Shown here one piece after another: positions 15,637 through 23,712 of a stretch of DNA of 40,591 bases. Origin of the DNA: an uncultured Olsenella sp. (GTDB lineage: Bacteria > Actinomycetota > Coriobacteriia > Coriobacteriales > Atopobiaceae); contig URLM01000012.1 in the NCBI GenBank assembly GCA_900548775.1, positions 1-40,591 on the forward strand, written 5' to 3'. Below the pieces are notes generated by a model. That model searched no databases, had not been told where the DNA came from, and saw only the letters and a program-made list of their open reading frames with translations. A program made the translations under genes and the position numbers. Numbering within the stretch: the stretch's first letter is position 1; the number at the start of each line of letters is the position of its first letter.

Positions 15637-16806
15637 ATGCTCGCAAGCCTAAGGAACAGCGTGCTCTCGCTCGTGCGCGACAAGGCCCTCCTTGTGTGGG
15701 TGCTGGCCTTCCCCATCATCATGACCTGCATCTTCATGGGCATGTTCTCGGGAATCGAAGACGCCTACACCGCAGTGGGCTCCACGCTGGGCGTGGTACG
15801 CGACGAGAGCTACACGGCTGCCATCGGACTGGACGAGACAATCCAGGCAATCTCGGACGCCTCATCCGATCAGCACATTTGCGACGTGACCTACTACGAG
15901 AGCGCCGCGGAGGCGAAGGCCGCGGCAGACGCGGGCGAGGTTGACGCCTACCTCACGGTGGACGGCGAGGGCACGCCGCGGCTCAACGTTACCCACGCGG
16001 GCATCGCCGAGAACGGCAGCCTCCCCACCTCGTTTCTCGTCGAGGTTCTCGACTTCTACCTGCACGCGCGAAACGCCGTCGAGAAGGTCGCGGTCACGCG
16101 GCCGGAGCTTCTCGCCACGGGCGATGCCCAAAGCGCCTTTACCGGCAACGCCGTCCAGACGGTGCAGCTCTCCGCAACCAAGAACCCGCCCAGCGCCGAC
16201 GCACGCTACTACTACGCGCTTCTCGCCATGGCCGCCGGCATGGGAGCCACCGCCGCTATGGACTCGGTGCGCCGGCTTCTCCCCACCGCGGGGCCGCTAG
16301 GCGCCCGACAGACGCTCGCCGCCGTGCCTCGCTGGCGCATGCTCGTGGGAGCGCTTCTCGGCGCGTGGCTTTGCCAGCTTGCGTGCCTGCTTGCGGCGAC
16401 CCTCTTCATGTGGGGCGTTGCGGGCGTTCCCTTTGGCGACAACGTCCCCGGGGTGGTTGGCGCGCTTGCGGCATCGTCGCTCATGGCGTGTGCGGCCGGT
16501 GCTCTCTGCGGAACCGTCACGCGCATGGAGACGGGCATGATATCCGGCATTACCTGCCTGCTCTCGCTCTTCACGGGCCTCTACGGCACTGCCTCGCAGC
16601 AGCTTGCAGACTCTATCGAGGCCACGGCGCCGGCACTTGCGCACGCAAACCCCCTCTGGCAGACAACCAACTGCTTCTACTCGCTGCTGTACTACGACAC
16701 GCCCAGCGCATTTCTCGAGAGCTTCGTCGCCCTGCTGATAATGGCGCTCGTTTTTCTCGCCCTCGCGTCCATGCGCATGAGGAGGACCTCGTATGACCAC
16801 CTTTAG
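15637..16806 (+). CDS. ABC-2 type exporter permease (first)
   Basis: A 389-residue membrane protein. One N-terminal helix (LLVWVLAFPIIMTCIFMGM) is followed by a large extracytoplasmic domain (about residues 45-190), then about five helices from residue 200 onward and a basic tail MRMRRTSYDHL. This is the ABC-2/YhgE-like permease layout. It starts 9 bases after the ATPase stop (GGGGGCAACC before ATG) and overlaps the next permease gene by 14 bases. It forms the transport channel with the second permease; the substrate is unknown. Confidence 0.9.
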   Translation: MLASLRNSVLSLVRDKALLVWVLAFPIIMTCIFMGMFSGIEDAYTAVGSTLGVVRDESYTAAIGLDETIQAISDASSDQHICDVTYYESAAEAKAAADAGEVDAYLTVDGEGTPRLNVTHAGIAENGSLPTSFLVEVLDFYLHARNAVEKVAVTRPELLATGDAQSAFTGNAVQTVQLSATKNPPSADARYYYALLAMAAGMGATAAMDSVRRLLPTAGPLGARQTLAAVPRWRMLVGALLGAWLCQLACLLAATLFMWGVAGVPFGDNVPGVVGALAASSLMACAAGALCGTVTRMETGMISGITCLLSLFTGLYGTASQQLADSIEATAPALAHANPLWQTTNCFYSLLYYDTPSAFLESFVALLIMALVFLALASMRMRRTSYDHL

Positions 16807-17980
16807 GACCTACCTCAAGATCTTTCTCTCCCACCGGGTCTACATAGCCATCTACCTGGTCATGCTTTCGCTCGTAGGCGTGACTATCGGACTCTCCACA
16901 AGCTCGGCCGCCACAGGCGAGTTCCAGCCGACCTCCGTGAACGTGGCCGTCATCGACCGCGACGGCTCCGAGCTCTCGGCCGCGCTTGCGAGCCACGTGC
17001 TTGCCGGCAACAACCAGGTGGACGTGGCGGACGAGAAGCGCGCCATCCAGGATGCCGTTGCGCGCGACCAGGTGAGCTACCTGCTCGTTATTCCCGCGGG
17101 CTGGGGAGAGGGGCTGCTCGACGCGGCACGGCAGGGCACGGAGGCGCCCAACCTCGAGACGTACGTCTCGTACTACTCGGGCGCCGGCAGGCTTGTGGAC
17201 GTGGAGGCCACCGGCTACGCCGACGGGCTCTACGGCATGGCGGCAACGCTGGGCGGCAGCGGGGCGGACGTGATTGCCGCCACGGACGCGTCGTGGGAGG
17301 GCTCCACCCGGGTGAGCATGATTGAGCAGGCTGCGGCACCGCTGCCGGCGAGCATCGTCGCAGCCGCGGAGTTCGCCTCGTACCCCATCTTCTCGAGCGC
17401 GATGGTCTGCATCGCGGTGCTCATGTCCTCCGTAGGACGCCAGCCCGTGCGCGACCGCAGGCTGGCCTCGCCCGAACCCGCCCATGCGCGCAACCTGGCG
17501 CTTCTCGGCGCCTGCGTCACGATTGCGCTTATCGCCTGGGCGTGGAACTTTGGCCTTGAGGTTGCGGTGCTTGGCGGCTCTGCGCTGGCGAGCTCACCCG
17601 TGCAGGTGGCGCTTGTGGGGGCAGCGCTTCTCGTCTATGCGCTGGTGTCCGCAAGCGTTGGCTTTCTCGCCGGGCAGCTTGGCGTGAGCGAGAACGCCGC
17701 CAACGCGCTTGCGAACATCCTGGGCATGGTGATGTCGTTTCTCGGCGGGGCGTGGACGGGTCTCTCGCTGCTGCCCGACGAGCTTCTCGCCGTGGCGCAC
17801 TTCACGCCGGCGTACTGGGCGACGCTGGTAATCGATGGCGCGGCGGGCATGGGCGAGGTGAGTGGCGCGACCGTGATGCCGCTCGTGGGAGATCTGGGCG
17901 TGTGCGCGCTCTTTGGCGTGGCGGTGGTGCTCGTGGGGCTGGCGCTGGGTCGCAGCCGCGCCCGCGCCCAGGTGGCCTAG
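16793..17980 (+). CDS. ABC-2 type exporter permease (second)
   Basis: A 395-residue paralogue-like permease with the same architecture: a first helix (VYIAIYLVMLSLVGVTIGL), an extracytoplasmic region with VAVIDRDGSELSAALASH and YLLVIPAGWGEGLLDAA, then about five or six helices in the C-terminal half. The ATG at 16793 lies inside the end of the preceding gene, behind GAGGAGG. It is the last gene of the exporter operon; a family C dyad follows immediately. Confidence 0.9.
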   Translation: MTTFRTYLKIFLSHRVYIAIYLVMLSLVGVTIGLSTSSAATGEFQPTSVNVAVIDRDGSELSAALASHVLAGNNQVDVADEKRAIQDAVARDQVSYLLVIPAGWGEGLLDAARQGTEAPNLETYVSYYSGAGRLVDVEATGYADGLYGMAATLGGSGADVIAATDASWEGSTRVSMIEQAAAPLPASIVAAAEFASYPIFSSAMVCIAVLMSSVGRQPVRDRRLASPEPAHARNLALLGACVTIALIAWAWNFGLEVAVLGGSALASSPVQVALVGAALLVYALVSASVGFLAGQLGVSENAANALANILGMVMSFLGGAWTGLSLLPDELLAVAHFTPAYWATLVIDGAAGMGEVSGATVMPLVGDLGVCALFGVAVVLVGLALGRSRARAQVA

Positions 17981-17987
17981 CGCCCGC

Positions 17988-18037
17988 GGGATTAAGTTCC
18001 CCGGCAACGGGATTCCATTGCCGGGGAAGAAAATCCC
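17988..18037. repeat. 50-bp dyad between convergent genes (family C), copy 3
   Basis: GGGATTAAGTTCCCCGGCAA to TTGCCGGGGAAGAAAATCCC. It pairs as in copy 1. It fills the 58-base gap between the convergent permease and release-factor genes, so it is well placed as a bidirectional terminator. The arm changes relative to copy 1 (CCCCGG/CCGGGG) keep the pairing. Confidence 0.75.
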
Positions 18038-18038
18038 G

Positions 18039-19652
18039 CTAGAAGGTGACGTTGCCAAACTCCGAGAGGCGCAGGTCTGGGTTGTGCTCGATGGCCCAGT
18101 CCAGGTTCCAGTCGCTCGTGAACAGCAGCAGCCGGCCGCCGCGCATGTCCTCCACGCGGCAGGTCTCGCGCGTGAGTTTGAGCGTGCGAACGTCCAGCTC
18201 GTCGGGCGAGTTCTGCATCCAGCGGATGATCGAGTACGGCAGCGACGTCCTGCTCACCTCGACGTGGTACTCGCTCTTGAGGCGCTGCTCCAGCACCTCG
18301 AACTGCAGCACGCCAACGGCGCCCACAATAACGCTCTCGAGGCCCGTCCCAAGCTCGCGGAAGATCTGGATCGCGCCCTCCTGCGCCAGCTCCTCCATGC
18401 CCTTCACGAACTGCTTGCGCTTGAGGGTGTCCACCTGCGTGATGCGGGCGAAGTGCTCCGGCGCAAAGGTGGGGATGGGCGGGTACTGCACGCGCATGCC
18501 CGGCGCGCAGATGGTGTCGCCAATCGAGAAGAGGCCCGGGTCGAAGAGGCCCACGATGTCGCCGGCGTACGCCTCGTCCACAGTGGCGCGGTCGTCTGCC
18601 ATCATCGCCGTACCGGTTGCAAGCTTGATGGTGCGGTCACCTTGCACGTGGTAAGCGTCCATGCCGCGCTCGAACTTCCCCGAGCAGATGCGCACGAAGG
18701 CGATGCGGTCGCGGTGGCGGCGGTCCATGTTGGCCTGGATCTTGAAGACAAAGCCCGAGAACTCGTCGCGCGAGGGGTCCACGGCCTCGCCGCTCAACGT
18801 GTCGGTGTAGGAGAGCGGCGGCGGAGCCAGGCGCAGGAAGTCCTTGAGGAAGGGCTCCACGCCAAAGTTGGTGAGGGCCGAGCCAAAGAACACCGGCGTC
18901 AGGCGGCCGTGGCGAACGGCATTGAGGTCAAACTCGTTGTCCGCGCCATCGAGCAGCTCGATGTCGTCCATCAGGTTCTTGTGGTTCTCCTCGCCGATAA
19001 GCTCGTCCAGCGCGGGGTCGCCCAGCTCGGCCTCGATCTCGCCCACCTTCTTGGTGGCGTTTGCGTGGCCGTCTCCCTCGAAGGCAATCACACGGCGAGA
19101 GTTGCGGTCGAAGACGCCCTTGAAGTTGCGCCCCGAGCCAATGGGCCAGGTCATGGGATAGGTGCCGATCCCCAGCACGTCCTCGATCTCCTCCATGAGG
19201 TCGAAGGGGTCACGCGTGTCGTGGTCGAGCTTGTTCACGAAGGTGAAGATGGGGATGTGGCGCAGGGTGCAGACCTTGAAGAGCTTGATGGTCTGGGCCT
19301 CGACGCCCTTCGCGCCGTCGATGACCATGACCGCCGCGTCGGCAGCCATGAGCGTGCGGTAGGTGTCCTCGGAGAAGTCCTGGTGGCCGGGGGTGTCGAG
19401 GATGTTCACGCAAGAGCCGTTGTAGGTGAACTGCAGGACCGAGGAGGTAACGGAGATGCCGCGCTCCTTCTCGATGTCCATCCAGTCCGAAACCGCGTGG
19501 CGCGCGCTGGCCTTACCCTTGACCGAGCCGGCGGTCTGGATGCTGCCGGTGTAGAGCAGGAGCTTCTCGGTGAGCGTCGTCTTGCCGGCGTCCGGGTGCG
19601 AGATTATGGCAAAGGTGCGCCGCGAGGCCACCTGTTCCGCAATGCTTGGCAT
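18039..19652 (-). CDS. prfC: Peptide chain release factor 3
   Basis: A 537-residue translational GTPase that recycles RF1/RF2 after termination. The G domain shows G1 ISHPDAGKTTLTEK (about residue 17), the RGISVTSS switch, G3 ILDTPGHQDFSEDTYRTL and G4 FVNKLDHD. The SEDTYRTLMAAD stretch and the MDIEKERGISVTSS context are typical of RF3 rather than EF-G. Domain II and the RF3 C-terminal domain follow (FAPEHFARI, GVLQFEVLEQRL, DWNLDWAIEHNPD). Length matches the family (about 530). GATGGGAAG precedes the ATG at 19652. It is convergent with the exporter operon. Confidence 0.96.
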   Translation of the reverse strand: MPSIAEQVASRRTFAIISHPDAGKTTLTEKLLLYTGSIQTAGSVKGKASARHAVSDWMDIEKERGISVTSSVLQFTYNGSCVNILDTPGHQDFSEDTYRTLMAADAAVMVIDGAKGVEAQTIKLFKVCTLRHIPIFTFVNKLDHDTRDPFDLMEEIEDVLGIGTYPMTWPIGSGRNFKGVFDRNSRRVIAFEGDGHANATKKVGEIEAELGDPALDELIGEENHKNLMDDIELLDGADNEFDLNAVRHGRLTPVFFGSALTNFGVEPFLKDFLRLAPPPLSYTDTLSGEAVDPSRDEFSGFVFKIQANMDRRHRDRIAFVRICSGKFERGMDAYHVQGDRTIKLATGTAMMADDRATVDEAYAGDIVGLFDPGLFSIGDTICAPGMRVQYPPIPTFAPEHFARITQVDTLKRKQFVKGMEELAQEGAIQIFRELGTGLESVIVGAVGVLQFEVLEQRLKSEYHVEVSRTSLPYSIIRWMQNSPDELDVRTLKLTRETCRVEDMRGGRLLLFTSDWNLDWAIEHNPDLRLSEFGNVTF

Positions 19653-19762
19653 GTGCTTCCCATCTTGTTTCTATGCAACTGACCTCGCGTATTGTAGCTA
19701 ACGCCGGGCCACGTGCGCCGCATTGCACAAAATGCCGAGATGGGCGAGTCCAACCGGCAGGC

Positions 19763-20962
19763 TCACGAACTCGAGAGCATGCGCTTGATTCCCTGGACAT
19801 CCGAGATCTGGTCGAGCACCGCAAGAATAGCATCCGACTGATAGAACTCTCCGCGCCGTCTGTTTCCCATGGGGCGAATCATCCCGTACTCGCACGCCTT
19901 ATTCACCAGCGAGGACGCCGCACGAGGTGAAATCGAGAGCTCGCGCGCAACAAAGGCAACGTCCACCACAGGCTGGCGGACGAGCAGAGCTGGCAGCTCT
20001 CGTATCCTCGAGCCACGCCGCTCGGTCATCGTGGACTCCCACTCCTCCATCGTGGCATCCAGCTCTCTTGAAGCTCTGTAACCTACTTGGCAGGAGAGCT
20101 CTAGCGCTTCTGCGAGCTGGGAGACAACCCCTGCGATGTCACCTTGCTGGTAGCCAGCAATTGAATCCAGGTAGGCATCAATGTTATGAAGAAGCCCCGC
20201 AGAGACCGGGAGCGTCGCATACGTGAGCGCCCCCTCGTCGCGAAGCACCTTGTGGATGAGGGTGCGACCAGTTCTGCCATTACCATCAATGAACGGGTGA
20301 ATCGTCTCCAGCTGCGCATGGATAATAGCCGCCTTTGCCACCGGGCCCACATCTCTGCGACTCGCAAACGCCACCAAGTCCTCCAAGAGGCTTGGCACGC
20401 GCTCGGCCACAGGCGGGACAAACGTAGCACCATGGGGGCTATGCGGCGTTCCTCCAACCCAGACCTGCTCGTCGCGAAGCTGGCCTCCAAATGTCTGCCC
20501 ACTACGGTTGATCAGGGCCTCGTGAATCGAGAGGATTCCTTCCACGGTGATTCCATCCGGCAGGTCTAGCGCTCTGTTCATGGCTGCGATGTTACCCGCG
20601 ACGAGGCGTGCATTGGCAGGAGCACTGTCAGATAGCTCGGCGAGAGCTACGTTTCGGGCGCTCGAGGTGAGGCTCTCGATCTGAGAACTGGCCGACGATT
20701 CGCTGCGAAGTAACAAGTTTGGAAGTTGATACCCCTTCGCCCGCTGTTCGCCATCAAAGCGGCCGAGAAGGACAAGTACCTCTTGGATGCGGGTCTCAAC
20801 TTCAGGCGGAAGGGTCACCTCTTGCTCCGCAATGAAGGACGGGACTGCAGCCTGGTACGTGCTGCCAATCTTTCTGCGCGCGCTCTTCGAGACGCCTTCG
20901 AGCGCATCTGGGTCAAAATGCCAGGGTGCCGTTTCGTATGTCACGCATGGCCAACTGCTCAT
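19763..20962 (-). CDS. Fic/DOC family protein
   Basis: A 399-residue Fic protein, by family an AMP transferase modifying target proteins. The active-site loop HPFIDGNGRTGR is complete, with catalytic His222. A class II inhibitory motif lies ahead of the Fic core: RSESSASSQIESL, with Glu96 in the usual inhibitory position (common form SSQIEGI). A Fic_N region precedes it, and the C-terminus carries a winged-helix-like part (DVAFVARELSISPRAASSLVN). ATG at 20962 was chosen; a TTG two codons earlier is possible and the Shine-Dalgarno site is weak. A nested palindrome directly upstream suggests autoregulation through the C-terminal DNA-binding part (inference). Confidence 0.92.
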   Translation of the reverse strand: MSSWPCVTYETAPWHFDPDALEGVSKSARRKIGSTYQAAVPSFIAEQEVTLPPEVETRIQEVLVLLGRFDGEQRAKGYQLPNLLLRSESSASSQIESLTSSARNVALAELSDSAPANARLVAGNIAAMNRALDLPDGITVEGILSIHEALINRSGQTFGGQLRDEQVWVGGTPHSPHGATFVPPVAERVPSLLEDLVAFASRRDVGPVAKAAIIHAQLETIHPFIDGNGRTGRTLIHKVLRDEGALTYATLPVSAGLLHNIDAYLDSIAGYQQGDIAGVVSQLAEALELSCQVGYRASRELDATMEEWESTMTERRGSRIRELPALLVRQPVVDVAFVARELSISPRAASSLVNKACEYGMIRPMGNRRRGEFYQSDAILAVLDQISDVQGIKRMLSSS

Positions 20963-20975
20963 GTGCAAACCGCCG

Positions 20976-21049
20976 TTCGCTTCTTTAAAGAGGAAATAAC
21001 GGAAGTGAAGTTATGCTCACTTCCGTTATTAGTATATAAAAGAAGCGAA
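20976..21049. promoter_or_regulatory. Nested palindrome upstream of the Fic gene
   Basis: Outer arms TTCGCTTCTTT (20976-20986) and AAAGAAGCGAA (21039-21049) pair perfectly. Inner arms AATAACGGAAGTGA (20995-21008) and TCACTTCCGTTATT (21017-21030) pair perfectly over 14 bp around an 8-base centre. The two tiers share one axis and are separated by 8 bases on each side. The sequence is much more AT-rich than its surroundings and includes TATATA at 21033-21038. It is a likely operator/promoter of the Fic gene or a structured leader. Confidence 0.7.
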
Positions 21050-21134
21050 TGCAAGGTGTGCCTGATGCATTGAGACCATGGAGCGCTCATCGCGTCCACC
21101 GTGTCATACTGGGTCACAGTCCAAGGAGGCACGC

Positions 21135-21380
21135 ATGACGAGAAGCACGAGAATCGCTGACACCACGCGCGAGGAGCGCATCCAGATCGTTGCCGAGGCG
21201 CTTGCCTGGGGCGACGACTGCGGGGACTGCTCGCTGGACGCTTGCGGCATCGACAAGTTCTACCAGCCCTACATCGACGGCGAGCTTGAGCTGGCCGAGC
21301 TCAACATGGCCCGTGCGAGCACGAAATACGTGCTCGGCGACGCGGACCGCGGCGATCGCGGCATGAGCTGCGTCATGTAG
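21135..21380 (+). CDS. Small protein with a Cys cluster, unknown function
   Basis: An 81-residue protein starting MTRSTRIADTTREERIQIVA. It contains WGDDCGDCSLDACGIDKFYQ, three Cys within 9 residues, then a helix YIDGELELAELNMARAS and a Cys near the C-terminus (GMSCVM). The spacing might bind a metal. The ATG at 21135 is preceded by AAGGAGG. It lies 27 bases upstream of the AlkD-like gene and may be cotranscribed with it. Not recognised as a named family. Confidence 0.7.
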   Translation: MTRSTRIADTTREERIQIVAEALAWGDDCGDCSLDACGIDKFYQPYIDGELELAELNMARASTKYVLGDADRGDRGMSCVM

Positions 21381-21407
21381 GCAACGCTGGCCGGGGAAGG
21401 CGGATCT

Positions 21408-22112
21408 ATGCAGTGGGTCGAGGACAGGCTGCGCGAGCTTGCCGACAAGGACGGCCAGTACCGCGAGTTCAACGCGCGGGTGGTGGTGACGGCCGACCCC
21501 GCGACCATGCTTGGCGTGCGGGTTCCCAAGCTGCGCCGGCTGGCGAGGGAGGTCTCCCGCTCGGGCGACCGCGACGCGTTTCTCGGCGAGCTGCCGCATC
21601 GCTGGTACGAGGAGTACCTGGTCCACGCCTTCGCGCTCAACGAGACGCGCGAGGTGGAGCCGGCCGTGCGCCTGTTGGACGCACTTCTCCCCTTTGTGGA
21701 CAACTGGTGCGTGTGCGACGCGCTCAACCCGCGCGCGTTTCATGACGAGAAGGCCCTGAACGGTCGGCAGCGGGAGGCGCTGCTCCCACTCGCCCAGCGC
21801 TGGATGGGCTCCGAGCATACCTACACCAGGCGCTTTGGCGTCTCGATGCTCATGCGGGACCTTCTTGGTAAGGGATATGACCCCTCGCAGCTGCGCATGG
21901 CGATTGCGGCCGACAACGGCGAGTACTACGTGCGCATGATGATTGCCTGGTACCTTGCCGAGGCGCTTGTCCCCCACGAGGACGATGCACTTGCTGCTAT
22001 TGCGTCGCCCGAGCTTGACCCGCAGCTTCGGCGCATGGCAATCCGCAAGGGCATCGAGAGCCTGCGCGTGCCCGCTGAGACCAAGGATGCGCTGCGTCGT
22101 CTGCGCGGGTAG
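21408..22112 (+). CDS. DNA alkylation repair protein, AlkD-like
   Basis: A 234-residue protein built of HEAT-like helical repeats, as in the AlkC/AlkD glycosylase superfamily. Typical pieces are GVRVPKLRRLAREV near residue 36, HRWYEEYLVHAFAL near 64, and PFVDNWCVCDALNP near 97, which carries the Trp and Asp of the AlkD active site. Near 135 the RFGVSMLMRDLL block and then YYVRMMIAWYLAEAL complete the pattern. By family knowledge it excises alkylated bases, although many members of this subgroup have not been tested. GGGGAAGGCGG precedes the ATG. Confidence 0.85.
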   Translation: MQWVEDRLRELADKDGQYREFNARVVVTADPATMLGVRVPKLRRLAREVSRSGDRDAFLGELPHRWYEEYLVHAFALNETREVEPAVRLLDALLPFVDNWCVCDALNPRAFHDEKALNGRQREALLPLAQRWMGSEHTYTRRFGVSMLMRDLLGKGYDPSQLRMAIAADNGEYYVRMMIAWYLAEALVPHEDDALAAIASPELDPQLRRMAIRKGIESLRVPAETKDALRRLRG

Positions 22113-22175
22113 GTGCGCCGTCCGACGGGCCCGGCGCCCGCTGGCCCGGCGCCCGCTGGGGCGATGGCGCATAGA

Positions 22176-22245
22176 TTATCGCTATATCTTAAAACCGATA
22201 CGCGACAACTGGGCAAACGTCACCATCGTTTAGAAATGGCGATAA
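22176..22245 (-). repeat. 70-bp dyad element (family E), copy 2
   Basis: Read on the minus strand it begins TTATCGCCATTTCTAAA and ends ATAGCGATAA. The arms pair over about 16 bases with three mismatches. GACGTTTGCCCAGTT lies at the same offset as GACGTTTACGCAGTT in copy 1. The arms differ from copy 1 but keep their own complementarity. It is just downstream of the AlkD-like gene. Confidence 0.55.
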
Positions 22246-22353
22246 CCTATGAGGGGCAGAGACCAAATCGCCGGCGGAGAAGGTGCTTTCGCATGCGCTT
22301 GCTGCGATAACGTGCCCTCCGGCGAGGATTCAACACCGTCGCGGCAATGGAGC

Positions 22354-22421
22354 GATACACATTCGCGCTCCGAATGTGTATCGACCTGCGCGGGTCACAC
22401 ATTCGGGTACGAATCTGTATC
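22354..22421. repeat. 68-bp three-dyad element (family B), copy 2
   Basis: Begins GATACACATTCG, carries GACCTGCGCGGGTC in the middle, and ends GAATCTGTATC. Same length and layout as 8095-8162. Confidence 0.85.
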
Positions 22422-22444
22422 GGAAGAGGCCTGGGCTGACGCCG

Positions 22445-22770
22445 GAACGGAGGCTCCCGACGGGATTCCGTACGAGATGCGCCCTCCGGCGAGAAAGCGG
22501 CGCCGGAACAGCGACTTTGGACGTAATCGCTGCGAGAACGCATGCTCCGGCGTCGAAATGACGCCGGAGCGAAGGTCTCGTACGCACCTGCTGCGAGAAC
22601 GCGCCCTCCGGCGAGAAAGCGACGCCGCAACGGGGGTTCCCGACGGGATTCCGCACGAGGTGCGCCCTCCGGCGAGAAAACGACGCCGGAACAGTGACTT
22701 TGCACGTAATTGCTGCGAGAACGCGCCCTCCGGCGCCAAACGACGCCGGAGGGCCACTTCCTGCGTACTT
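22445..22770. repeat. Family A hairpin array, five units with 60-61 bp period
   Basis: Five dyads of type CTCCGGCGNNGAAANNGACG or CTCCGGCGAGAAAGC...GCCGGA, evenly spaced by about 60-61 bases. They are joined by TTTGGACGTAATCGCTGCG-like or CGACGGGATTCCGCACGAG-like connectors. One more unit lies at 22263-22330, left of the family B copy. The whole gap 22113-22774 holds only repeats; it fills the space between the AlkD-like gene and the end of the lipoprotein gene. Confidence 0.85.
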
Positions 22771-22774
22771 GTCG

Positions 22775-23659
22775 CTACATCGCAAACGGATACTCGCCGA
22801 GCGTGTCGTACGTCTCGTCGTCGTAGACCTCGATGGTGCCCTCGACGTTCACCAGCTGGTCAAGGCTCGCGACGTCATCGTCGCTGAACCACATGAAGCT
22901 CTCGACGTACTTCCCAGGCTGGATCGTCTCGACCAGCACGGGGTCCACCATCTTGCCGTCAACCGAGAACGTACCGTACTGGGAGACGGCGGTAATAGCC
23001 TTGTCGGACTTGTTCGTGATCTTTACCGTGTAGCCGGGGTCGCCCGCCCAGTCGGCCTTCTTGTCGACGATCTCGATGGTGCAGATGTCGTCATCGGCGA
23101 TGGTCTGCCCGATGGGAATAGCGGCCTCTTCGCTGGTGCCGGCCGACGTCGTCCCAGCGTCCGTTCCCGTTGCGGTCCCGGTGCTGGTCCCCGTGGTCGC
23201 GCTGGTATCGCCATCACCAGCCGCGCCACTGGTCGCAGCGGCACCGCTCGAACTCGTAGACACCGTCCCCTTCTCGAACATCATCTTGGTGCCGCTCTCC
23301 TCCAAGGTCAGAACGCCGTTGGCGAGAGTGACGGGAACGCTCTGCCCCTCGACGGTGAACGTGGCCTCGGAAGCGCTCTTTGCCTCCCAGGTGCCAGACA
23401 TCTCCTCGCCCATTACGTTCATCGAGAAGGTCTTGTCCTCCTTGACGCTCATCGTGACGCTCAGGCCCATGTCCTCCATGAGCTTGATGTCATCGGCGCT
23501 GGTGGCCTCGCCGTTCTCCTCCATGCCCACGAGCTTCCAGTCGCCAACGTAGTTCTTGGCCGCGTCTCCGCCGCCTGCGCAGCCCGCCAGCACGAGGCAG
23601 AGCGCGAACACCGACACCAGCATGGCCACCCATTTCTTCCTGATACTCACTTCCACCAC
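22775..23659 (-). CDS. Lipoprotein with Ser/Thr/Gly-rich linker
   Basis: A 294-residue exported lipoprotein. The signal peptide VSIRKKWVAMLVSVFALC ends in lipobox LAGC, with the lipid-modified Cys near residue 27. A first folded region (YVGDWKLVGMEENGEATSAD and MSGTWEAKSASEATFTVEG) resembles small lipocalin-like or DUF-type beta domains. A linker rich in Ser, Thr, Gly and Ala (about 135-185) follows, then a C-terminal beta-rich domain (GYTVKITNKSDKAITAVSQY) like DUF4352-type extracellular domains. The GTG at 23659 has AGGAG 7 bases upstream; GTG at 23650 is an alternative. It lies near genes for zinc-ribbon and signalling proteins, so a surface role linked to them is possible but unproven. 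Confidence 0.8.
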   Translation of the reverse strand: MVEVSIRKKWVAMLVSVFALCLVLAGCAGGGDAAKNYVGDWKLVGMEENGEATSADDIKLMEDMGLSVTMSVKEDKTFSMNVMGEEMSGTWEAKSASEATFTVEGQSVPVTLANGVLTLEESGTKMMFEKGTVSTSSSGAAATSGAAGDGDTSATTGTSTGTATGTDAGTTSAGTSEEAAIPIGQTIADDDICTIEIVDKKADWAGDPGYTVKITNKSDKAITAVSQYGTFSVDGKMVDPVLVETIQPGKYVESFMWFSDDDVASLDQLVNVEGTIEVYDDETYDTLGEYPFAM

Positions 23660-23712
23660 TTCCCTTCTCCTCTCCAATGGCGCCGTGCGCCACAACTCCC
23701 CAAGCCAGATTC

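Noticed and set aside
17913..19682. 589-residue plus-strand frame
   Set aside because: Antisense to the clearly recognised release factor 3 gene; a shadow caused by high GC.
22445..22770. CRISPR array
   Set aside because: Repeats are palindromic and evenly spaced, but the intervals are conserved connectors shared between sites rather than unique spacers, the repeats vary, and no cas gene is present.
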